A DNA stretch of 64,000 bases from Pardosa pseudoannulata (Eukaryota; Arthropoda; Arachnida; Araneae; Lycosidae). Where the stretch lies: contig CM063509.1 in assembly GCA_032207245.1 (NCBI GenBank), forward strand, positions 57,472,835 to 57,536,834, read 5' to 3'. Below, piece by piece: positions 56,745 through 64,000 of this stretch (position 1 is the first letter of the stretch; each line of letters starts with the position of its first letter). Below the pieces are notes generated by a model. That model was not told where the DNA came from, ran no database searches, and was given only the letters and a program-made list of their open reading frames with translations. A program made the translations under genes and the position numbers.

Positions 56745-59700
56745 CCCAGCTAGCACGGAAAAGTTGGATTTTCGTTGGCAACATGTTGGTTGTTGGTCTT
56801 TGGTTGGGTAAACGATGAAAAGGGGAAATGAAATGATGGTATTTGGTTGGCAAAATGTTTGGTTGGCCATCGGTAATTCTGAAACGTTGGCCAACGTTGG
56901 AGATTTTCTGTTTACGCCTCTTGCACAAATATCGGCATACCATTGGCTAAGAAATATAAAAGTAACCGCCTATATCTACGAGCATGTGCAGAAGCTCCGC
57001 CAAAAGAGAAAGTTGTGTATCAACCGCCATCTTTAGGGTTACCGCACCATTGCTGCAGGATTTCAAATTTGAAAGGTAAGTTCTCTTGATTTTTTTGTGT
57101 TCTATCGTATATGTCCTCATTATTATTAATTTATTCCTAAAGAAAACGATATTTGGCTCTCCGAACCGTAGTTTCTCTTTTGTGTTTTTAATAGTTACAC
57201 ACCATTTACAAAAGTATATACACAGTGTTTTAGTACACTTTGATCTTTAATACCTTTTAGTACACATCTTTAGTACAGATTTAAGAAAATAGCAAATTTT
57301 AAGTAAACTTAAGATAGTTGACTTAATTTTTTTGTAAATCATGCTGATTTAACCCAGCTAGCAAGGTTACGTTGGGCCAACGTTGATATGACACGTTGGC
57401 CAACCGTTGGCCAACGGTTGGTTAATGGTTGGCTAATGGTGGTTTGTTTACATATTGCCAACGCAATACTACGGTGGGCCAACGGAATACCAACGTTTAT
57501 ATTTCTGTTTATTATTTTGCTATAGTGTATAATATAGAATGGGCATGTGCTATTACTTTGAAATAAGCTGATGTTTTTATAACATAAGTCATTTTTAAAT
57601 TTTGCAATAGTTGAAAAATAGAAAATAGATATAAAAAGAATGACATAGTTTATTTTAGTCCACACCACACATTTCATATAATACTTACTCTGCGGCAATC
57701 CATTTATTCCTTTGAAATCTGTATTAATTTTTTTAATGAAACAAACTGTTTCGTAAATAAGAAAAACGAAAATTTCCCCTTCTGAGAGCTAAAAATAGAT
57801 AATTGAAGAAAAGCACAACACAACAGGGGTTAAACAAAAAAAAAATATACATATTTTAGTTATTTTTCTTTTATTTACAATTTTTTTTTTAAATTTAAAT
57901 TCGGCCACCATATCCATCTACCAAAGTTCTCTACATTTTCTCTGGATTCACAATTTCATGGCATCTGAAACACAAATAAGTAACTCAAAAAGTATATATT
58001 ATAAAATGTTTTAATGTTACCACAAACATTTCCTTTTATCCTTTTACCTTTTTAAAATGATTCAAAGATGATTTGAATATGTAAAAAAGTAAAGGCAAAC
58101 ATAATTACATCTAATAAATAAAATTAAGTTATAAAGTAAACAAGTTTCATAACTATGATAAAGTGAAATCCATAATATTTACATATCATTATACAACTTT
58201 ATTATTATTATTAAGAAAAAACACAGAAAAGTAACCTAACGATAATTTAAATCAGCATGCTTTAAAAAAAATTATGTCACCTATCTTAAATTGACTTAAA
58301 ATTTGCTATTTTCTTAAATCTGTACTAAAGAAGTGTATTAAAAGGTATTAAAGACTAAAGTGTACCAAAACACCGTGTATATACTTTTGTAAATGGTACG
58401 TTACTATAAAAAACACAAAAGAGAAACTACAGTTCAGATAGCCAAACATCGTTTTCTTCAGGAATAAATTAATAATAATGAGGGCATATCATATATATAT
58501 GATAGAACACAAAAATATCAAGAGAACTTACCTTGCAAATTTGAAATCCTGCAGCGATGGCGCGTTAATCCTAAAGATGGCGGTTGATACACAACTTTCT
58601 CTTTTGGCGGAGCTTCTGCACATGCTCGTAGATATAGGCGGTTACTTTTATATTTCTTAGCCAATGGTATGCCGATATTTGTGCAAGAGGCGTAAGCAGA
58701 AAATCTCTTACGTTGGCCCAACGGTTGGCCAACGTTTCAGAATTACCGATGGCCAACCAAACATTTTGCCAACTAATTACCATCACTTCATTTACCCTTT
58801 TCAACGTTTACCCAACCAAAGACCAACAGCCAACTTACAGCCAACGAAAATCCAACGTTTCCGTGCTAGCTGGGAAATTATCGTTCGGTTACTTTTTTGT
58901 GTCTTTTCTAAATAATAATAATAAAGTTGTATAATGATAATATGTAAAAATTATGGATTTCACTTTATCATAGTTGTTATGAAACTTGTTTACTTTATAA
59001 CTTAATTTTATTTATTAGTTGTAATTATGTTTGCCTTTATTTTTTTACATATTCAATCATCTTTAAATCATTTTAATCTAAAAGGATAAAAGGAAATGTT
59101 TGTGGTAACATTAAAACATTTTATAATATATACTTTTCAAGTTACTTATTTGTGTTTCAGATGCCATGAAATTGAATCCAGAGAAAATGTAGAGAACTTT
59201 GGTAGATGGAAATGGTGGCCGAATTTAAATAAAAAAATTGCAAATAAAAGAAAAATGACTAAAATATGTATATATATATTTTTTGTTTAACCTCTGTTGT
59301 GTTGTGCTTTTCTTCAATTATCTATTTTTAGCTCTCAGAAGGGGAAATTTTCGTTTTTCTTATTTAAGAAACAGTTTGTATCATTAAAAAAAATTAATAT
59401 AGATTTCAAAGGAATAAATGGATTGCCGCAGAGTAAGTATTATATGACATATCTGGTGTGGACTAAAATAACCTATCTCATACTTTTTTTATATCTATTT
59501 TTCAACTCTTGCAAAATTTAAAAATGACATGTTATAAAAACATCAGCTTATTTCAAAGTAGTAGCACATGCCTATTCTATATTAAACACTATAGCAAAAT
59601 AATAAACAGAAATAATAAACGTTGGCATTCCATTGGCCCAGCGTAGTATTACGTTGGCCCACCGTAGTATTGCGTCGGCCATATGTAAACAATCACCATT

Positions 59701-59801
59701 AGCCAACCATTAATCAACCGTTGGCCAACGGTTGGCCAACATGTCATATAAACGTTGACCCAACGTATGCAGTACAACGTAACTTAACGTTGCTAGCTGG
59801 G
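56745..59801 (+). mobile_element. CCCAGCTAGC family, outer copy D (carries copy E)
   Basis: Starts CCCAGCTAGCACGG and ends GTTGCTAGCTGGG, flanked by CC on both sides (56743-56744, 59802-59803). Without copy E and its 2-bp duplication it is about 1,533 bp, the same as copy C. The right subterminal zone (about 59610-59790) has a dense array of CGTTGGCC/GGCCAACG motifs. Confidence 0.9.
57353..58874 (-). mobile_element. CCCAGCTAGC family, copy E nested in copy D
   Basis: 1,522 bp in reverse orientation, from CCCAGCTAGCAAGG to CCGTGCTAGCTGGG. The insertion point is known from copies A and C, where the sequence reads GATTTAAATTATCG. Here AA flanks the insert on both sides (57351-57352, 58875-58876), so a 2-bp duplication is shown directly. 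Internally it is closest to copy C. Confidence 0.92.
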
Positions 59802-59803
59802 CC

Positions 59804-60236
59804 AATAAGTCACTAATAGAAAGTCACAATTTGGGGGAAGTAGAAAGACAAGAAGTCAAAATTTTTAGAGATTACTTAAGATAAATGTAGCTATTTTTCA
59901 TGCATATGTAATATCTCTACACATTTTCATAAAAATTTTATACGATTTCACTTTAAAAGGATACTTGATCGCAAAGTTGCGATTTGCAGTGTATCTTTCC
60001 ATTGAAAAATATATATCTATATATATAATCTGGCAACACTATTAAATTTCATTAAATGTGTTGATTATTGTACATCGTTCAGCATTGATGTACTTTTAGC
60101 ATGATTATGAGAATGTCTATAAATAGTTTATAGATAACATGAAGTAAATTAAATGATATTATCAGGTGTTTCTATATTTTAATTTGGTTATTTTTAAGAA
60201 GTGAAATTGCATTTAATTGAAGAAATATTCATGATT
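59804..60236. other. Region upstream of the Polo-like kinase
   Basis: About 430 bases between the transposon and the kinase start. It must contain the kinase promoter if the gene is expressed; no core element was assigned. Confidence 0.4.
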
Positions 60237-62015
60237 ATGGCTGATTGCAAGAATGAGAAAGATACAGAACAGCTTATTGTTAATCCCAAGACGCATGCTA
60301 CGTATGAAAAGAAGAATTTTTTGGGAAAGGGTGGATTTGCGAAATGTTACGAATTCAAAAATATTGCTACAGGCGAAGTTTTCGCCGCTAAAGTAGTGTC
60401 TAAGCAGCAGTTGACGAAACAACATGATAGAGAGAAAGTTGTTCGAGAAATTTCAATCCATAGCACCATGTCTCATAAATATATTGTTTATATCCATAGC
60501 TGTTTTGAAGATGAGAATAACATGTATATTATTTTAGAACTTTGTCGCAATCGTACATTGATGGAAATGCTTAAGAGAAGGAAGAAGCTAACGCTTCCTG
60601 AAGTACGCTATTTTATGCGTCAGATAGTTTTAGCTTGTATGCATATTCATGAAAAGAAAGTGATTCATCGAGATCTGAAACTTAACAATTTATTTATAAA
60701 TGATGACATGGAGATCAAAGTTGGCGATTTTGGTCTTGCTACACGAATGAACTACGAGGGAGAAAAGAAACAAACTGTTTGTGGAACGGCGAATTTTATT
60801 GCTCCCGAAATATTATGCAGAAATGGTTACAGCTATGAAGTTGACATTTGGTCACTTGGATGTGTAATGTACACATTACTTGTAGGTTCACCTCCATTTG
60901 AAAGTTATTCTATAAAATCTATTCATGAAAAGATAAAAAACAATGATTATTTTCTCCCTTTTAAGTTGGACAATTCTGCCAAGAAGTTAATAAGAAAACT
61001 TTTAAGTTCAACTCCGGAATGCAGACCGAAGGCTTCAGAAATTTTAGGTGACGACTTTTTCCTATCGGATTCTATCCCGTCTCGACTACCATCATCTTGT
61101 TTGGTCATGAAGCCACGGTGTACACAGAACTCGACTCTTGTAGAAGAATCAAAATGTTCTGAGAAACCTTCATTAAATAAAAATAGCCAAGATAGTAAAA
61201 CTAATAGTATGTGTACTTTAACTGCCACAGCTTCAAATGTAGAAATTACTACCAGAAGACGTGATGAAACTAGTACATCTCAAGTTGCAATGCCTAAGGA
61301 TTGTTATTTGCAAGATTTACTTTCTATGGTTGAATGTGTTATTAATACTAAAACAGAAGCCGCTAACAAAATAAATGACGAAGATATTCAAGATCCCTCT
61401 TCAGTTCCATTTGTATGGATTAGTAAATGGGTAGATTCTTCTAATAAATATGGAGTGGGATATCAACTGTGTGATAATAGTATTGGGGTGTATTTTAATG
61501 ATCTTACACATCTTATTTTATTAGCTGATGACAAGACTCTGCAGTACATAGATGAAAATAATGAAGAACGATATTTTTCAAAAGAAAATTACCCAGTGGA
61601 ATTGAACACGAAAATTAAAATATTCAATTTCTTCAAAACGTACATGCTTGAACACTTAACAGATGCTTGTGCAAATGCCATACCTCAGGAAGGTGATGAA
61701 ATGACTCAGGTTCCTCATTTACGTGCTTGGATGCGAGATGAGTCTGCAGTAATTTTTCATCTCACAAATGGTACATGTCAAGTGAATTTTTTTGGCGATC
61801 ACACAAAGATAATTCTGTGTCCTCTCATGGGTGCGGTTTCTTACATTGACGAAGATAAGAACCTCACTGTTTACCCTTTTAAACTTATAAAAATGAATGG
61901 ATGCTCTGAAAATTTATCTTCGCGATTGCGGTACGTAAAATTAATGTTAGAAAAATTATATGCTGATTTTGAAAATGCCGAAAATCAAAAATCAAATAAC
62001 GTCGTTTTAGCATAA
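60237..62015 (+). CDS. PLK1: Polo-like kinase (PLK1-type), single exon, intact
   Basis: 592 residues. Ser/Thr kinase of the mitotic Polo family. The N-terminal kinase domain has GKGGFAKCYE (30-39), ATP Lys52, HRDLKLNN (144-151), DFG (164-166), activation-loop Thr180 (human Thr210) in QTVCGTANF, and APE. Two Polo boxes follow: SKWVDSSNKYGVGYQLCDNS with W398, and FFGDHTKIILCPLMG with H522 and K524. These match human W414, H538 and K540, which bind phosphopeptides. Human PLK1 is about 603 residues, so the length is complete. ATG 60237 (ATTATGG) has the better start context than ATG 60231. The usual GTPNY reads GTANF and the usual KLGN reads KLNN. No intron interrupts the frame, unlike most animal PLK1 genes, so a retrogene or intron-loss copy is possible. 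It could also belong to the PLK2/3 group, but the Polo-box residues favour PLK1. Confidence 0.93.
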   Translation: MADCKNEKDTEQLIVNPKTHATYEKKNFLGKGGFAKCYEFKNIATGEVFAAKVVSKQQLTKQHDREKVVREISIHSTMSHKYIVYIHSCFEDENNMYIILELCRNRTLMEMLKRRKKLTLPEVRYFMRQIVLACMHIHEKKVIHRDLKLNNLFINDDMEIKVGDFGLATRMNYEGEKKQTVCGTANFIAPEILCRNGYSYEVDIWSLGCVMYTLLVGSPPFESYSIKSIHEKIKNNDYFLPFKLDNSAKKLIRKLLSSTPECRPKASEILGDDFFLSDSIPSRLPSSCLVMKPRCTQNSTLVEESKCSEKPSLNKNSQDSKTNSMCTLTATASNVEITTRRRDETSTSQVAMPKDCYLQDLLSMVECVINTKTEAANKINDEDIQDPSSVPFVWISKWVDSSNKYGVGYQLCDNSIGVYFNDLTHLILLADDKTLQYIDENNEERYFSKENYPVELNTKIKIFNFFKTYMLEHLTDACANAIPQEGDEMTQVPHLRAWMRDESAVIFHLTNGTCQVNFFGDHTKIILCPLMGAVSYIDEDKNLTVYPFKLIKMNGCSENLSSRLRYVKLMLEKLYADFENAENQKSNNVVLA

Positions 62016-62232
62016 GGAGTAATATTTGAATTCTTGAATTCGCACTAGATTTTAAACCTACATTTGAATTTGTAATATTTTGATAAGTTGAACTTAAATA
62101 TTTGATGCTTCATTAAGAAAACTGTTTAGCATAAGTGTGATAGTTAGTATGAATTGAAATTTTTGGACGAGTTCATCGTATTCTGAACAAAACTCATTTA
62201 TCAAACACAATATTCATCATTTTACCCTATTA

Positions 62233-62238
62233 AATAAA
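62233..62238 (+). promoter_or_regulatory. Polo-like kinase poly(A) signal
   Basis: AATAAA about 220 bases after the stop codon. Confidence 0.55.
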
Positions 62239-63593
62239 TATTAATGATATATCTGAAATCAAATGTTTTAAGCCTTTGTATTACTTTTTAAAAAATTTGT
62301 CTAGTGTATTTTATATTTCGTACAAATGTGATATAAACATTTTACAACGATTACAATACAGGGTAACAATTTAAGTATTGCTTAGGCGCTTTGTTGAAGT
62401 GCATTTCTTGGTAGCCCTGCATTGCGTTTTTTCCAGCTATTTATCTGGAGTTTTTTTTCTTATTGTTCATAAAAAAAATGCCAATGAGTATATATCAGGT
62501 TATATCTTAACAAGTAATTGAAAATACATATTTTAACAATATATTCCTCAGTGAAATTAGTTCGCTCAAATGTTTTTGCACTTATAAATTTCTTATTTAA
62601 ATACTGTAGAAATTTGTGAAGTAGCTTAAAAGTATATGCTGAATATTTATTAAAATTGATTCTAAAAAAGTCTGTTAATGACAACCCCTAACTGTTTACA
62701 TTTGGATTTAAAAAATTTGATTTTGTTGTTTCGTGTTCATGAGTAAAATTTCTGATGATTCTTCAACAGAAACTAGAAAGAATTCAAATCGGTAATAAAA
62801 ATATTCATTTCGAGTGTTACCGTGTTACAAATTGGGCACGGAAGCAAGGGGGAGAAATAATTTAATCTGTCAAGGGTAACATATTTTTTGTTTTATTACC
62901 AGAAAACAGATGGAACTTGTAGTTCCTTTCACTGTAATCTATAAGTTTAATATTTTGAAAGGACAAGGGAATCAGAATTACATTCGGTGAGTACGTACAA
63001 GTTACAACTCTTCACTTTCCTCTCAAGTCTAAAAGAGTTAATACATGTTATTCGGAACCCTTGTTGCATTTTAGCTTAATAAATAAGCCTTTATTTGTAA
63101 ACAAATATATCTATTCATTCTGCTAAATGGCTTAGTTATATATATTTCAGTTACGCCATGATTCGGTTTTCCCTCAGCTTCCTATTTATCGAACGTTTAT
63201 ACCTTGCTACCTGGAGTTTACTCCCCATTAAAAATTATCGATTTCATCATCTAATCTTAAAACTATTCTCAGCGTATTAAAAACACTACGATAGTACTTA
63301 TTTGGTAAATTTCGTTTTGAGAAATAAAAGGCCAACGAATTTTTATAAACCCCCATAAACCAAACCAACTATAAATACTTTTGTTTTTTGCTTTGTTTCT
63401 AAAAGTCTTATACCTCAAACGAGGGATTTTAAACTCTTTTAATCATCGGGAGATACTTATCGAGGATGATACGTTGTTCACGTATCGACACTACACAGAT
63501 CAACAAGGATTGATCCCAGTATAGATTTTTAGAGTCCTATAATCTTTGATCATTTTTGGGGAAGTCTTAGCAGAATTTTTAAATTTTCTTTTT

Positions 63594-63596
<3 letters not shown>
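62239..63596. other. Intergenic DNA, no gene seen
   Basis: AT-rich. No coding or transposon signatures recognised. Confidence 0.4.
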
Positions 63597-63659
<63 letters not shown>

Positions 63660-63840
63660 TGGTGGGGGTAGCGGGACTAGCTGAGGAATTCAATACTAAT
63701 TTGAATGCCCCCAAAGGAAGATTCAGGGTAGGATGATCCAAGTCTAGATTTTTACAGAGTTTTCGAATCTTTGCTCAATTTTGGGGAAGATCAATTTTGG
63801 GCAGATTCAGGGTATGATCGAGGTGTTAACCCCTTACCTA
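63480..63840 (+). repeat. Imperfect direct repeat around a (TA)n tract
   Basis: GTATAGATTTTTAGAGTCCT...ATTTTTGGGGAAGTC (about 63519-63567) recurs as GTCTAGATTTTTACAGAGTT...AATTTTGGGGAAGAT (about 63742-63790). Confidence 0.6.
63597..63652. repeat. (TA)n microsatellite
   Basis: About 28 TA units. Confidence 0.95.
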
Positions 63841-64000
63841 CCCCCGAAAAGTTCATACTTATATACAAAGTTATGTTCTTTATACAAAGCTTTTCAAGTA
63901 AAATCCCATTTGTTTGAGTAAGACCTTAGCAGTACTAGATGTGTATATTTTGAAGGGCAATATCTATTTAAAGCAATAAATAGAAGAATCTGATTAAAAC

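Noticed and set aside
57349..57358. TTAA-CCC junction suggesting piggyBac for copy E
   Set aside because: The right side reads GGG-AAAT, not GGG-TTAA. Comparison with the empty site in copies A and C shows a 2-bp AA duplication.
60201..60236. Polo-like kinase start at GTG 60201
   Set aside because: The 12 extra residues are not conserved and begin with a non-ATG codon. ATG 60237 has a good context and leaves an N-terminus of normal length.

Overview
This is AT-rich eukaryotic DNA from an animal, most likely an arthropod and plausibly a spider or other arachnid. The evidence is a Pao/BEL retrotransposon, many hAT, Tc1-like and Helitron elements, long introns, and an arginase and a Polo-like kinase with animal-type sequences. 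The species cannot be fixed from the window. A run of 100 Ns (43901-44000) marks an assembly gap. No rRNA, functional tRNA gene, CRISPR array or bacterial-type operon was seen.

Layout. 1-8.4 kb: four hAT-type DNA transposons (three with 8-bp target-site duplications, TSDs) around the terminal exon of a C2H2 zinc-finger gene on the minus strand. 8.45-28.2 kb: a complete arginase gene on the plus strand, ten coding exons joining into a 350-residue protein with an in-frame stop and a poly(A) signal. Its introns hold a 1.45-kb tandem duplication, a Tc1-like transposon with another transposon nested inside it, two tRNA-derived SINEs, and several hAT elements and MITEs. 28.2-36 kb: gene-free DNA with tandem duplications, a hAT-like element with a 6-bp TSD, a Tc1-like relic, a SINE split by a hAT MITE, and a pogo/Tigger-like element.

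36.0-42.0 kb: a nearly intact, young Pao/BEL LTR retrotransposon (249/242-bp LTRs, 5-bp TSD, one 1,779-codon frame broken by only two stops). 42.1-59.8 kb: a dense transposon field. It holds a LINE 3' end, a fold-back repeat, two Helitrons joined head to tail, a 2.0-kb hAT coding for a BED-type finger, a THAP-domain fragment, and five copies or parts of a 1.5-kb DNA transposon family. That family has CCCAGCTAGC/GCTAGCTGGG ends, 2-bp TSDs and subterminal arrays of CGTTGGCC-type motifs. It is the least familiar system here, and one copy is inserted inside another to make a composite that occurs at two loci. 60.2-62.0 kb: an intact, intronless Polo-like kinase gene. 62-64 kb: no gene seen.

The host genes (arginase, Polo-like kinase, zinc-finger protein) have no evident functional link. 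Everything else is layered mobile DNA, and the nesting gives relative insertion ages.
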